Assembly (NCBI RefSeq): GCF_040822065.1
Contig: NZ_CP162005.1
Span: 5,518,001 to 5,582,000 of the forward strand
Direction: 5' to 3'
Length of the DNA: 64,000 nt
DNA from: Pedobacter sp. WC2423
GTDB lineage: Bacteria; Bacteroidota; Bacteroidia; Sphingobacteriales; Sphingobacteriaceae
A model generated the notes under the pieces. That model did not search any database, had not been told where the DNA came from, and was given only the letters and a program-made list of their open reading frames with translations. Shown one piece after another: positions 18,341 to 28,062 of this stretch (within the stretch, counting starts at the first letter, position 1; each line of letters opens with the position of its first letter). The translations under genes were made by a program, and so were the position numbers.

Positions 18341-18366
18341 TTTGATTCGTTACCTGGTTAACTTTG
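18341..18366 (+). promoter_or_regulatory. Candidate promoter of the hydroxyproline operon
   Basis: TTTG at 18341 and TAACTTTG at 18359 resemble the -33 and -7 boxes of the Bacteroidota primary sigma factor, though the 14-base spacing is shorter than usual. It lies 73 bases upstream of the first catabolic gene, in the 187-base gap after the DUF5695-like gene. A TTAATATC octamer at 18324 also occurs in the inverted repeat at 28004; in AT-rich DNA this may be chance. Confidence 0.4.
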
Positions 18367-18439
18367 GTCATCACACAAACGAACATTTTTGTGGGGTAAG
18401 GCTAAAAATAACTATTTAATAAGATAAAACTAAAATAAC

Positions 18440-19357
18440 ATGAGCATCAACTGGAGTGGAGTATTTCCTGCTGTAACCACAAAATTTACAGCAAACGACG
18501 AACTTGATTTTAATACATTTGACCTGAACCTGGAGGCGCAGCTGGAAGCAGGAGCTCAGGGCATTATTTTGGGTGGATCTCTTGGCGAAGCAAGTGTATT
18601 AACAGATGAAGAGAAATTTGAACTCTTGTCTCATACACTTAAAACTGTAAACGGGCGTGTTCCTGTATTGCTGAACATCGCAGAACCAACTACAAAGAAA
18701 GCTGTTGCAGCAGCAAAAAAAGCGGGCGAACTGGGCGCTAATGGTTTAATGCTATTACCTCCAATGCGTTATTATGCTGATCATGATGAAACGCTGGCTT
18801 TTTTCTCTGCGGTTGCAGAATCTACAGAATTGCCGATTATGATCTATAACAATCCGGTAGATTATAAGATTGAAGTTACAATGGAAATGTTTGATTACCT
18901 GGCCCGTTATAGCAATATACAGGCAGTGAAAGAATCTACCAGGGACATTTCCAATATTACGCGTATGTTTAACCGTTTTGGGGAGAGGTTTAAGATCTTT
19001 ACTGGTGTAGATCCTTTAGCTATGGAAAGTTTAGTAATGGGTGCCCATGGTTGGGTTGCAGGTCTTGTAGATGCTTTCCCTAAAGAAACAGTAGCTATTT
19101 ACAGGTTGGTAAAACAGAACCGCATTGCAGAGGCGCTGGCTATTTACCGCTGGTTCCTGCCAGTCCTGGAACTTGATATACACCCGAAACTCGTACAGTA
19201 TATTAAGCTGGCAGAAGTTGCAACAGGTATTGGAACAGAAACAGTGAGAGCACCGCGTTTACCAATTAAGGGAGAGGAAAGAGAAAGGGTATTGAAGGTA
19301 CTTGATGATGCGCTGGCTAATCGTCCACAATTACCTGCTGGCAGCTGGGGTAAATAA
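18440..19357 (+). CDS. DHDPS/NAL-family deaminase, probable 1-pyrroline-4-hydroxy-2-carboxylate deaminase
   Basis: A 305-residue (beta/alpha)8 Schiff-base enzyme of the dihydrodipicolinate synthase family. Lys164 (QAVKEST) is the Schiff-base lysine and Tyr136 (IYNNP) the usual partner. The family's N-terminal GTTGE-type loop appears here as GGSLGEAS. In hydroxyproline catabolism this family converts 1-pyrroline-4-hydroxy-2-carboxylate to 2-oxoglutarate semialdehyde with loss of ammonia (lhpC or hypD in other bacteria). That assignment rests on its neighbours: the matching dehydrogenase, epimerase and oxidase follow within 11, -1 and 30 bases. A lysine-biosynthesis (dapA) or sialic-acid lyase role is less likely in this context. 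It is the first gene of the operon. Confidence 0.88.
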   Translation: MSINWSGVFPAVTTKFTANDELDFNTFDLNLEAQLEAGAQGIILGGSLGEASVLTDEEKFELLSHTLKTVNGRVPVLLNIAEPTTKKAVAAAKKAGELGANGLMLLPPMRYYADHDETLAFFSAVAESTELPIMIYNNPVDYKIEVTMEMFDYLARYSNIQAVKESTRDISNITRMFNRFGERFKIFTGVDPLAMESLVMGAHGWVAGLVDAFPKETVAIYRLVKQNRIAEALAIYRWFLPVLELDIHPKLVQYIKLAEVATGIGTETVRAPRLPIKGEERERVLKVLDDALANRPQLPAGSWGK

Positions 19358-19368
19358 TCGGGGTAGTT

Positions 19369-20946
19369 ATGGAAGGAAAAAATATGGTATGTTCAGCTTA
19401 TGCTGAACCTTCGGGGGAAAGCTTTGAGGCTATAAACCCTGCTACAGGTAAAGAACTGGAGGGTGCTTTTTTTAAAGCATCTTCAGTTGATATCACCAAC
19501 GCACTAAATGGTGCTGAAATTGCATTTCAAACCTATAAAAACATAGATAAAGATTTAAAGGCCGCTTTTTTAAGAAGTATTGCCGATGAAATTCTCTCGT
19601 TAGGAGATGAACTGATCAGCCGGGCTGCGGCTGAAAGTGGCCTGCCTGTTGCAAGGCTGCAAGGTGAACTTGGACGGACCACAGGACAATTGAGATTATT
19701 TGCGGATTTGGTAGAAGAAGGTTCCTGGGTACAAGCTGTTATTGATCCGGCTTTGCCGGAAAGAAAGCCTATGCCCCGTGCAGATATCCGCAGGATGCTG
19801 GTACCGCTGGGGCCGGTAGTTGTTTTTGGGGCCAGTAATTTTCCGCTTGCCTTTTCCGTTGCCGGAGGAGATACTGCTTCTGCATTGGCAGCAGGATGTC
19901 CTGTGGTAGTGAAAGCCCATCCTGCACATTTGGGTACCAGTGCATTGGTGGGATCAGCGATTATAAAAGCTATAGACAAATCAGGTCTTCCTAAAGGATT
20001 ATTTTCTTTGTTATACGATAATGGCTATGAAGTTGGTGCAGCTCTGGTTAAACATCCAAAAACAAAGGCTGTAACATTTACAGGTTCTTTTAAAGGAGGG
20101 AATGCTTTGATCCGGCTGGCACAGGAGCGTGAGGTCCCAATTCCGGTATTTGCGGAAATGGGCAGTATTAATCCGGTTATCTTATTGCCTGAGGCATTGG
20201 AGAACAGAGCGGAAGAACTTGCACAGAAATGTGCCGGATCTATTACACAAGGTTCAGGACAGTTTTGCACTAATCCAGGATTGATGATAGCAATACAATC
20301 GCCAGCACTTGAAAAATTCAAATCTGCGCTGGCTGCTGCAATTCTTGCTTCGCCATCTTCAACCATGCTAACTGCTGGTATTTTTAGTAATTATAGTCAG
20401 CTTTCTAAAGAGATACTGGATGACAATCATATTGATTTGCTTGCAGAATCGACTGTTATAAATAAAGAATTGGAGTGCCAGCCGGCTGCAAGGGTTGCTT
20501 TAATCAGCGCGAAGGATTTTCTAAGCAGCATTAAATTTCAGCAGGAAATCTTCGGACCTTATTCTTTGCTGGTGGTTGCAAAAGATGCTGTTGAGTTGCA
20601 GGAAGTTATAGGTGTGCTGGAGGGGCAGTTAACTGCTACTTTAATGGCAGAACCACAAGAACTGGAAAATTATCAGGAGCTTTTAAATGAGCTGATAGAT
20701 AAAACCGGGCGGCTGATCCTGAATGGAGTACCTACAGGAGTAGAAGTTTGTGCAGCAATGCAGCATGGTGGCCCGCATCCGGCCACAAACGATAGTCGCT
20801 TTACTTCTGTTGGCAGTATGGCGATTTATCGTTTTGCAAGACCAGTAGCCTGGCAGGATTGGGAAGATGAATTACTTCCTGATGCGCTTAAAGCAAAAAA
20901 CCCTTTGGGAATTTACAGATTGGTGGATCAAAAATGGATTAAATAA
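19369..20946 (+). CDS. Aldehyde dehydrogenase, probable 2-oxoglutarate semialdehyde dehydrogenase
   Basis: A 525-residue NAD(P)-dependent aldehyde dehydrogenase. Catalytic Cys300 (SGQFCTNPG) and Glu263 (FAEMGS) are in place, with the oxyanion Asn in GASNFPLAFS. The length and sequence style match the KGSADH type III group, which oxidises 2-oxoglutarate semialdehyde to 2-oxoglutarate as the last step of hydroxyproline breakdown. It starts 11 bases after the deaminase and its stop overlaps the epimerase start by one base (TAATG), which indicates translational coupling. The product feeds directly into the TCA cycle. Confidence 0.92.
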   Translation: MEGKNMVCSAYAEPSGESFEAINPATGKELEGAFFKASSVDITNALNGAEIAFQTYKNIDKDLKAAFLRSIADEILSLGDELISRAAAESGLPVARLQGELGRTTGQLRLFADLVEEGSWVQAVIDPALPERKPMPRADIRRMLVPLGPVVVFGASNFPLAFSVAGGDTASALAAGCPVVVKAHPAHLGTSALVGSAIIKAIDKSGLPKGLFSLLYDNGYEVGAALVKHPKTKAVTFTGSFKGGNALIRLAQEREVPIPVFAEMGSINPVILLPEALENRAEELAQKCAGSITQGSGQFCTNPGLMIAIQSPALEKFKSALAAAILASPSSTMLTAGIFSNYSQLSKEILDDNHIDLLAESTVINKELECQPAARVALISAKDFLSSIKFQQEIFGPYSLLVVAKDAVELQEVIGVLEGQLTATLMAEPQELENYQELLNELIDKTGRLILNGVPTGVEVCAAMQHGGPHPATNDSRFTSVGSMAIYRFARPVAWQDWEDELLPDALKAKNPLGIYRLVDQKWIK

Positions 20947-21947
20947 TGAGCAGTAAAACTTTTTTTTGTATAGATGCACATACTTGTGGAAATCCGGTCA
21001 GGTTGGTAGCTGGTGGGGGGCCTTTGCTCCAGGGGCAAAATATGAGTGAGAAAAGACAGCATTTTTTGAAGGAATACGATTGGATCCGTACGGGTCTGAT
21101 GTTTGAACCCCGAGGTCATGATATGATGTCTGGTAGTATCCTTTATCCGCCCCACAACATTGAAAATGATATTGCTGTTTTATTTATAGAAACCAGCGGA
21201 TGTTTGCCAATGTGCGGTCACGGAACAATTGGTACGATTACCATGGCCATTGAAGAGGGACTTATCCAGCCAAAAATACCAGGGTTTATCCGGATGGAAG
21301 CTCCGGCAGGATTGGTTTTAATTGAATATCAGCAAACGGTAGGTAAAGTGACTGCAGTTAAACTGCGGAATGTACCTTCCTACCTTGCTGCATCAGAACT
21401 TCAGGTAGAATGTCCTGAGCTGGGAACATTAACTTTCGATGTGGCCTATGGAGGAAACTTTTATGCCATTATAGACCCGCAAGAGAATTTTGCAGGGCTG
21501 GAGAACTATACAGCTGCGCAGTTGATTACCTGGAGCCAGGTTATTCGTAAACGCATCAATGAGCAGCATACTTTTGTTCATCCATTGGATTCGACAATTA
21601 ATGGCTGCAGTCATATTCTTTGGGCTGGGGCCACTTTAGATTATTCATCTACAGCACGTAACGCTGTGTTTTATGGAAATAAGGCGATAGACCGTTCACC
21701 TTGTGGTACAGGCACTTCTGCAAGGATGGCTCAATGGCATGCCAAAGGTAAACTGAAAAAGGGAGAGACCTTTATTCACGAAAGTTTTATCGGGAGTAAG
21801 TTTACTGGAAAAGTAGAGGAAGAGGTGGAACTAAATGGTTTACCGGCAATTATTCCAAGTATTGAAGGCTGGGCAAAGGTATACGGCTATAATACCATTA
21901 AAATTGACGATGATGATCCATATGCGCATGGTTTTCAGGTTATTTAA
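20946..21947 (+). CDS. lhpA: 4-hydroxyproline 2-epimerase (proline racemase family)
   Basis: A 333-residue cofactor-independent epimerase that interconverts trans-4-hydroxy-L-proline and cis-4-hydroxy-D-proline. Both catalytic cysteines are present: Cys90 in LPMCGHGTIG and Cys253 in RSPCGTGTSA. The Cys/Cys pair argues against the 3-hydroxyproline dehydratase branch, which has Thr at the second site. Proline racemase itself is possible from motifs alone, but the surrounding deaminase, semialdehyde dehydrogenase and D-amino-acid oxidase fit only the hydroxyproline route. It overlaps the previous stop codon by one base and is followed after 30 bases by the oxidase. Confidence 0.93.
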   Translation: MSSKTFFCIDAHTCGNPVRLVAGGGPLLQGQNMSEKRQHFLKEYDWIRTGLMFEPRGHDMMSGSILYPPHNIENDIAVLFIETSGCLPMCGHGTIGTITMAIEEGLIQPKIPGFIRMEAPAGLVLIEYQQTVGKVTAVKLRNVPSYLAASELQVECPELGTLTFDVAYGGNFYAIIDPQENFAGLENYTAAQLITWSQVIRKRINEQHTFVHPLDSTINGCSHILWAGATLDYSSTARNAVFYGNKAIDRSPCGTGTSARMAQWHAKGKLKKGETFIHESFIGSKFTGKVEEEVELNGLPAIIPSIEGWAKVYGYNTIKIDDDDPYAHGFQVI

Positions 21948-21977
21948 TCATTTTTTTAATCATTATCAGCACGTCAG

Positions 21978-23219
21978 ATGTCAAATGTATTAATTATAGG
22001 CGGTGGAATTGCAGGCCTTACCTCTGCTTATTATCTTCATAAAAAAGGTTATCAGATCACTATTTTAGATAAGGGTGAGCTAGTCGACAATTGTTCTTTT
22101 GGAAATGCCGGAATGATTGTACCCAGTCATTTTGTGCCCCTTGCCTCACCTGGTATGATCCAGCAGGGAATTCGCTGGATGTTTAACAGTAAAAGCCCAT
22201 TTTACGTAAGGCCATCGCTTAATCCGGATTTGATTGGGTGGGGACTGAAATTTTTGAAACATGCTAATGCGGGACATGTTTCCCGCTCTGCAATACCTTT
22301 AAGGGATTTATCCTTGCTCAGTAAACAACTTTTTGAAGAGCTGAGTAAAGAACCCAACTTTGAATTCGAATTAAAAAGCAATGGGATCCTGGCTTTTTAT
22401 AAAACAGAAAAAGCTGCTGAAGAAGAAGCACATCTGGCTAAAAGTGCCATAGAACTGGGGCTGGACATGGCTGTGCTGAATCCAGCAGAATGCCGGCTGC
22501 TGCAGCCAGATCTTAAGCTGGATGTTCTTGGTGCAGTTCATTACCGTAACGATGGTCATTTATATCCACCGATGCTGATGAATGCTTTGTTGAATTATCT
22601 GGATCAGGCAGGAGTAACTATTAAGAGGAATCATGAAGTTACCAAAGTTGAAAGTGATGGGGGGAAAATAACAAAGGTATTTACTGGAGATAAAGTCTGG
22701 GAAGCCGATCAGTATGTATTAGCAGCGGGTTCATGGTCGCCTGCAATTGCTAAAATGATGGGTCTGAACATTTCCATTATGCCCGGCAAAGGTTATTCAT
22801 TCCTGGAAAAAGAACCGCAGGGCAGGATGAGTATCCCTGCATTATTATGTGAGGCAAGAGTGGCCATTACACCAATGAACGGCAGTATCCGGTATAGTGG
22901 TACCATGGAACTGGACAAAATTAACAGCCGTATCAATATGCAGCGGGTACGGGGAATTGTAGAGTCTGTACCTGAATATTTTCCAGACCTGAAACCGGAA
23001 CTCCCTGCTGAAAAAGAAATCTGGTATGGCTTTAGACCATCTTCGCCCGATGGCTTGCCTTATATTGGGAGAAGTCCTAAAAGGGTCAACCTTATTGTTG
23101 CAACAGGACATGGAATGATGGGTTTAAGTTTAGGGCCTGCTACAGGCGCTTTGGTGAGCCAGATTGTTTCAGCAGAGCAACCTGAAATTGATATCCGCCC
23201 GTTCTCTCCGGCCAGATAA
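21978..23219 (+). CDS. FAD-dependent D-amino-acid oxidoreductase, probable cis-4-hydroxy-D-proline oxidase/dehydrogenase
   Basis: A 413-residue DAO-type flavoprotein. The FAD-binding Rossmann motif is at the N-terminus (IIGGGIAGLTSAYYL), followed by a DadA-like segment (NCSFGNAGMIVPSH). A C-terminal FAD-contact region (WYGFRPSSPDGLPYIG and GHGMMGLSLGPATG) closes the fold. It would oxidise cis-4-hydroxy-D-proline to 1-pyrroline-4-hydroxy-2-carboxylate, the substrate of the deaminase encoded first in the operon. All four enzymes of the pathway are therefore present. It is a single-chain enzyme, unlike the multi-subunit dehydrogenases of some pseudomonads. A general D-amino-acid dehydrogenase (DadA) is the alternative. 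Confidence 0.9.
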   Translation: MSNVLIIGGGIAGLTSAYYLHKKGYQITILDKGELVDNCSFGNAGMIVPSHFVPLASPGMIQQGIRWMFNSKSPFYVRPSLNPDLIGWGLKFLKHANAGHVSRSAIPLRDLSLLSKQLFEELSKEPNFEFELKSNGILAFYKTEKAAEEEAHLAKSAIELGLDMAVLNPAECRLLQPDLKLDVLGAVHYRNDGHLYPPMLMNALLNYLDQAGVTIKRNHEVTKVESDGGKITKVFTGDKVWEADQYVLAAGSWSPAIAKMMGLNISIMPGKGYSFLEKEPQGRMSIPALLCEARVAITPMNGSIRYSGTMELDKINSRINMQRVRGIVESVPEYFPDLKPELPAEKEIWYGFRPSSPDGLPYIGRSPKRVNLIVATGHGMMGLSLGPATGALVSQIVSAEQPEIDIRPFSPAR

Positions 23220-23340
23220 AATTCAACAGGGTAAAAATAGGCTAATACCTGATAAAATACGAAAACTATGCTCATTTTTTAGCTTCTAACTTTAGATGGA
23301 CCGATCATCCTGATCAACTGAACCAAATAAAATTTAAAGT

Positions 23341-26316
23341 ATGAAAGCAAAAAATGAGCATTATCATGGCTCTGGCAAGAGAATTTGGATTCTTTTGCTC
23401 TTCCTCCTTCCCTGTCAGCTGTATGCTCAAAATACAGTTACAGTAAAAGGAACTGTATCAGACGTAAAAGATGGAACTACATTAGTTGGGGTTTCTATTA
23501 AAGAGAAAGGTACTTCAAATGTGGTCAGCACAGATACTAAAGGTGGTTATAGCCTGAAAGTAAAAAATGCCGCTGCAGTACTTGTCTTTTCTTACATTGG
23601 TTATCAATCGCAGGAGATTGCTTTAAATGGCAGCGCAAGCCTGGACGTGAAACTCAGTGTAGAAAGTACCGGACTGGACGAAGTAGTGGTGGTAGGTTAT
23701 GGTACCCAGAAAAGAGGTGAGGTGACCAGTTCTATTGCGACTGTAAAGGCAGAAGATTTTACCAAAGGAACGGTAAGAGATGCCGGTCAGCTGATCCAGG
23801 GAAAAGTGGCTGGATTAAGAATCACTACCCCTTCCGGAGATCCTGCAGGCAGTACACAAATCAATCTGAGAGGTCTGAACTCTATTAACGGGACATCAGA
23901 GCCGTTGATTTTGATTGATGGAATTCCAGGATCACTTAATACTGTTGCACCAGAAGATATTGAAGCGATAGATGTCTTAAAAGATGGCTCGGCTGCAGCG
24001 ATCTATGGAACCAGAGCAACTGGCGGAGTAATCTTAATCACCACCAGAAAGAATCCCACCGGATCTAAGTCGACTATTGAATATACCAACTATGCAAACA
24101 TTCAAAAGATTGCCAAAAAGCCGGAAATGCTCACGGCTGACGATTATCGCCGTTTAAATAGCCAGGGTGCTAAATATACAGACTATGGTGGCAACACAAA
24201 CTGGCTGGATGAGATCCTGCAAAACCCGGTGAGTCAGAATCATAATCTGAGCATTTTTGGTGGTAATTCTGCGACTAATTTTAGCGGTTCTGTAAACTAT
24301 CGTGACTGGGAAGGCATATTTCTGCGCACGGGACAAAAACGCTTAACTGTACGCGCAGCGTTGAACCACTCTATGTTTGACGATAAGCTAAAAACAAATA
24401 TTACGGTAATCAACCGCAGCATTACTTCTTCCCAGGGGGGAGCGGATGGTTATGCTTATCGCCAGGCCATTATCCGTAATCCAACTGATCATATCTATAA
24501 TGACAAGGGAAAGTGGCAGGAAAGGGATATCTATTTTTATGATAACCCTTTATCCAGAATTAATGAGGCAACCAATGATGCAATACTGAGACAGACAAGG
24601 ATCAGCGGAAGCCTGGATTACAGGCCTGTTAAAGAACTGAGCTTAAAATTACTGGCTTCTAATATTCAAAATAATAATCTATATGGTAGCAGCACTACAT
24701 TTGAACATGTAAATACGACCAAATCAAAATTAAATGGCACGGCTTCCCGTTCCACAGATTCTGGTAATGAAAACCTTGTGGAATTTACGGCTAATTATAC
24801 CAAAAGTATAGGTCTCCATAATTTTAGTGTACTTGGCGGATATAGCTGGCAGGATGCGGTTAGTGAAAATTTTTACGCTTACAACTTCGATTTTCCAACA
24901 GATACCTATAGTTATAACAACCTGCAAACAGGAGCTGGACTTAAACAAGGCAAAGCCGATATGACCAGTGATAAAAGTAAATGGCAGCTGGCCGGTTTTT
25001 TTAGCCGGTTAACCTATAACTGGAATGAAAAATATTTGTTTATGGCAAGTATCAGAAGAGAAGGGTCCTCTAAATTTGGGGCCAATTATCACTGGGGCTC
25101 GTTTCCGGCGGCTTCAGTGGGCTGGCGTATAACTAAGGAAGATTTTATGCAGCATATTCCTGAAATTTCAGATTTGAAGTTAAGGGCTGGCTATGGGGTA
25201 ACGGGTACAATTGCCAATAATCCTTATCAATCACAAACCAGTTACAAGTATGATTATGCAGAGGGTGCTTTTATTGATGGTAAATGGGTACCGGGGTTTG
25301 TTCCTGCAAGAAATTTTAACCCTGACCTGAGATGGGAAAAGAAGAAAGAATACAATGCAGGTCTGGACTTTGGTTTATTTAAAAACAGGATTACAGGATC
25401 ATTGGATTATTATAACCGGACAGTGGAAGATCTGATCTATAATTTTAGTGTACCAATGCCTCCTTATCTAACTAATAGTATGCTAATTAATGCCGGCACC
25501 ATGAAAAATTCAGGTTTCGAAGCGCTGATCAATGTAAAAGCGATAGACAGTAAACTTTTAAAATGGAATTCAAGCATTACCTATTCTACCAATAAGAACA
25601 AACTTGTCAATTTGTCCAATGACAAATTTGATGTAACTGTAGGATTTTTCGATGCAGGTTATACTGGTGAGCCTATACAAACCAATACGCACCGTGTAAA
25701 GGTAGGTGGCCCTATCGGGCAGTTTTTCGTGCTTAAAAGTGTAGGGGTAGACGACAATGGAAAATGGCTGGTAGAAAATAAGGATGGCAAAGTCATTCCA
25801 ATTTCTCAGTCCACAGCAGATGACCGTCAGTATTATGGGAATGGAATCCCTAAATATCTGTTGGGATGGAACAACTCTTTTAAAATCAAAAATTTCGATC
25901 TGGAGGTCAATGTCAGGGGTGCTTTTGGTCACGATGTACTGAATATGCAGCGGATGTATTATGAGAACCCGGTCAACAAAGCGTACAATGCTTTGAAAAC
26001 ATCTTATGATCCTAAATATGGAAAAACGCTGAACAACGATTTGGTTTATGTAAGCGACTATATTGAAAAGGGAGATTATATCAAAATTGATAACGTTACA
26101 CTGGGTTACACTTTTCCAGACCAACTGATTAAAGGCATCAAAAACCTCAGGATATATGTTTCTGCATTGAATCTGTTTACAATAACCAAATATAAAGGGC
26201 TGGACCCGGAAGCTGTGAGTTACTCCGGCGATTTTACTTTTGCTCCGGGTATTGAAAACAGAGATGCTTATCCTACCACAAAAACATTCACCACAGGCAT
26301 CAGTGTCTCTTTTTAA
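23341..26316 (+). CDS. SusC/RagA-family TonB-dependent transporter of the hydroxyproline locus
   Basis: A 991-residue outer-membrane transporter. It has a signal peptide to about residue 30 (QLYAQ), a carboxypeptidase-regulatory-like domain (about 33-110), the plug with VVVGYGTQKRGEV, and a barrel ending in phenylalanine. It lacks an STN domain and there is no sigma/FecR pair nearby, so it is not signal-transducing. Control probably comes from the AraC gene downstream. It lies 121 bases after the D-hydroxyproline oxidase and 18 before its SusD partner. Context predicts import of hydroxyproline-containing peptides or glycopeptides; the ligand is inferred, not seen. Confidence 0.94.
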   Translation: MKAKNEHYHGSGKRIWILLLFLLPCQLYAQNTVTVKGTVSDVKDGTTLVGVSIKEKGTSNVVSTDTKGGYSLKVKNAAAVLVFSYIGYQSQEIALNGSASLDVKLSVESTGLDEVVVVGYGTQKRGEVTSSIATVKAEDFTKGTVRDAGQLIQGKVAGLRITTPSGDPAGSTQINLRGLNSINGTSEPLILIDGIPGSLNTVAPEDIEAIDVLKDGSAAAIYGTRATGGVILITTRKNPTGSKSTIEYTNYANIQKIAKKPEMLTADDYRRLNSQGAKYTDYGGNTNWLDEILQNPVSQNHNLSIFGGNSATNFSGSVNYRDWEGIFLRTGQKRLTVRAALNHSMFDDKLKTNITVINRSITSSQGGADGYAYRQAIIRNPTDHIYNDKGKWQERDIYFYDNPLSRINEATNDAILRQTRISGSLDYRPVKELSLKLLASNIQNNNLYGSSTTFEHVNTTKSKLNGTASRSTDSGNENLVEFTANYTKSIGLHNFSVLGGYSWQDAVSENFYAYNFDFPTDTYSYNNLQTGAGLKQGKADMTSDKSKWQLAGFFSRLTYNWNEKYLFMASIRREGSSKFGANYHWGSFPAASVGWRITKEDFMQHIPEISDLKLRAGYGVTGTIANNPYQSQTSYKYDYAEGAFIDGKWVPGFVPARNFNPDLRWEKKKEYNAGLDFGLFKNRITGSLDYYNRTVEDLIYNFSVPMPPYLTNSMLINAGTMKNSGFEALINVKAIDSKLLKWNSSITYSTNKNKLVNLSNDKFDVTVGFFDAGYTGEPIQTNTHRVKVGGPIGQFFVLKSVGVDDNGKWLVENKDGKVIPISQSTADDRQYYGNGIPKYLLGWNNSFKIKNFDLEVNVRGAFGHDVLNMQRMYYENPVNKAYNALKTSYDPKYGKTLNNDLVYVSDYIEKGDYIKIDNVTLGYTFPDQLIKGIKNLRIYVSALNLFTITKYKGLDPEAVSYSGDFTFAPGIENRDAYPTTKTFTTGISVSF

Positions 26317-26334
26317 GCTTTAATTTTTAGTATC

Positions 26335-27936
26335 ATGCAAACAAAAATCTTATATATACTTATTGCAGCTTTTGGATGTGCAGGCACCATGAGCTCATGT
26401 ACTAAACTGAATGAAGAAGTTTATTCTGAGGTTCTTCCTTCCAAATTTACACCTACCGAAAAAGATCTTCCAACCATCCTGGCACCCACTTATGCTTCTT
26501 TAAGAACGGTGATGTGCGGGTGGCAAGGCTATTTTGATTTACAGGAGGAGGCCGCAGATTGCATCATTACCCCGGTTCGTCCAAATGGATGGGACGATGC
26601 AGGAACCTACCGCCGTATGCACCAGCATGCCTGGACTACACAGGAATGGCAGCCCTATAATACCTGGCAAAATGCTTTCGCGACTATCACCAAAGCAAAT
26701 ACGGTACTTTCCCAGATTGAAGCAGGAACCCTGAAATTGGGTGATATAAAGCCAGCTGTAGTTGCTGAACTTCGCGCAGTCAGGGCATTTGGATACTACC
26801 TGCTGCTGGACAACCATGGAAATGTACCAGTCATTCTTAAAATAGACCCCAATGATCATGCTTTGCCTAAACAAAATACAAGGGCCGAGGTATATGCTTT
26901 TGTGGTTAAAGAACTCAATGAGGTCATGCCGCTTTTAAGTGAGGACCCAAAAAGCACTTATGGCCGGTTGAACAAATGGGGTGTAAAAGCATTATTGGCT
27001 AAAATATACCTGAATTCAGAGATTTATGTCGGCACTGCCGAATATGCGAAATGCATTAAGGAAGCTGACGATATTATCAACAGCAGTAAATACCGACTGG
27101 ATAATAATTATTCAGATGTATTTACGTATACGAACCAGAATTCTGCTGAAATTATTTTTGCTATTCCATATGACGAAATTTATGGCAGGGGAAATCAGAT
27201 CCATATGAAAACACTGGATCCCCTGAGCCAGGGTGTTTACCAAATGACTGCACAGCCATGGGGCGGAAACTGTGCTGTTCCACAATTTATCAATACTTAT
27301 GATCCAGAAGATAGCAGATTGAAGGATTCCTGGATCCAGGGACCCCAGATTAATCCCCTTACGGGGCAGGTGCTGATCAATTATGTGAACGCTGTTCCAG
27401 GTATGGGTGGATTAGACGGTATTGTGGCTCCTGGTAATGCAGGGTTTAGGATAGGTAAATTTGTAATTAAACAAAATGCAACTGGTGACCTGGACAATGA
27501 TTTTCCTTTCCTTCGGTATGGAGATGTACTGATGATGAAAGCAGAAGCTCTTTTGAGAACAGGTAATGCAGCAGGTGCGGCAACTCTGGTTACACAGGTT
27601 AGGCAACGCGCATTTAAAAGCAGTGCTGCTAAAGCTGCTGTAAGTGGTGATGATCTTTTAAAAGGAAGCAGGTATCAGTACGGACTACAGACACCAGATG
27701 GTAAAGTAGCAGATGTGAATGGTGGTGCAGATATTAAGTACGGACGTTTTCTGGATGAATTGGGATGGGAATTTGCTGCTGAAGCACACCGCAGACAAGA
27801 TCTGATCCGGTTTGGTGTATACGAAACAAAAAAGTGGTTTAACCATTCACCTAAATCTCCAACACGTACTTTGTTTCCTATTCCCCAGGATGAACTCTCT
27901 AAAAATCCGAATTTAAAGCAGAACCCTGGTTATTAA
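26335..27936 (+). CDS. SusD/RagB-family lipoprotein of the hydroxyproline locus
   Basis: A 533-residue surface lipoprotein partner of the preceding SusC. The lipobox cysteine is Cys22 (TMSSC). SusD hallmarks include AELRAVRAFGYYLLLDNHGNVPV in the helical N-terminal part and FLDELGWEFAAEAHRRQDLIRFG near the C-terminus, followed by LFPIPQDELSKNPNLKQNPGY. It is the last gene before a 126-base gap that holds a striking inverted repeat. It should bind the same peptide or glycopeptide ligand as the SusC barrel. Confidence 0.95.
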   Translation: MQTKILYILIAAFGCAGTMSSCTKLNEEVYSEVLPSKFTPTEKDLPTILAPTYASLRTVMCGWQGYFDLQEEAADCIITPVRPNGWDDAGTYRRMHQHAWTTQEWQPYNTWQNAFATITKANTVLSQIEAGTLKLGDIKPAVVAELRAVRAFGYYLLLDNHGNVPVILKIDPNDHALPKQNTRAEVYAFVVKELNEVMPLLSEDPKSTYGRLNKWGVKALLAKIYLNSEIYVGTAEYAKCIKEADDIINSSKYRLDNNYSDVFTYTNQNSAEIIFAIPYDEIYGRGNQIHMKTLDPLSQGVYQMTAQPWGGNCAVPQFINTYDPEDSRLKDSWIQGPQINPLTGQVLINYVNAVPGMGGLDGIVAPGNAGFRIGKFVIKQNATGDLDNDFPFLRYGDVLMMKAEALLRTGNAAGAATLVTQVRQRAFKSSAAKAAVSGDDLLKGSRYQYGLQTPDGKVADVNGGADIKYGRFLDELGWEFAAEAHRRQDLIRFGVYETKKWFNHSPKSPTRTLFPIPQDELSKNPNLKQNPGY

Positions 27937-28003
27937 TAAACGTTGATTTGACGTATATTAACAAAATGTAACCGTATTTTAACCGATTCGATGGTGAGTT
28001 TAC

Positions 28004-28041
28004 TTGTTGAATGTTAATATCTGTATATTAACATTCAACAA
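28004..28041. promoter_or_regulatory. Perfect 17-bp inverted repeat ahead of the AraC gene
   Basis: Left arm 28004-28020 (TTGTTGAATGTTAATAT) and right arm 28025-28041 are exact reverse complements with only CTGT between them. The right arm ends 21 bases before the AraC start codon. There is no T run, so a terminator is not favoured. The inner half-site GTATATTAACA at 28023 recurs as a direct copy at 27953, 70 bp upstream. A TAACCG pair at 27969 and 27980 is spaced 11 bp. The cluster looks like an operator region controlling the regulator and permease genes. Confidence 0.65.
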
Positions 28042-28062
28042 ACCTAACCAGCCGAACCAACT

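Noticed and set aside
18440..19357. Lysine biosynthesis dapA or N-acetylneuraminate lyase
   Set aside because: The three other hydroxyproline enzymes follow in the same operon and no sialic-acid or lysine genes are present.
20946..21947. Trans-3-hydroxyproline dehydratase
   Set aside because: That branch has Thr at the second catalytic site; here both cysteines (Cys90 and Cys253) are present.
25570..26124. Open frame of 184 codons on the minus strand inside SusC
   Set aside because: Antisense to the barrel region of a clear SusC gene; repeated Ile/Phe-rich content is a by-product of the opposite strand.
28004..28041. CRISPR repeat or insertion-sequence end
   Set aside because: The palindrome occurs once, has no spacer array and no transposase or target duplication nearby.
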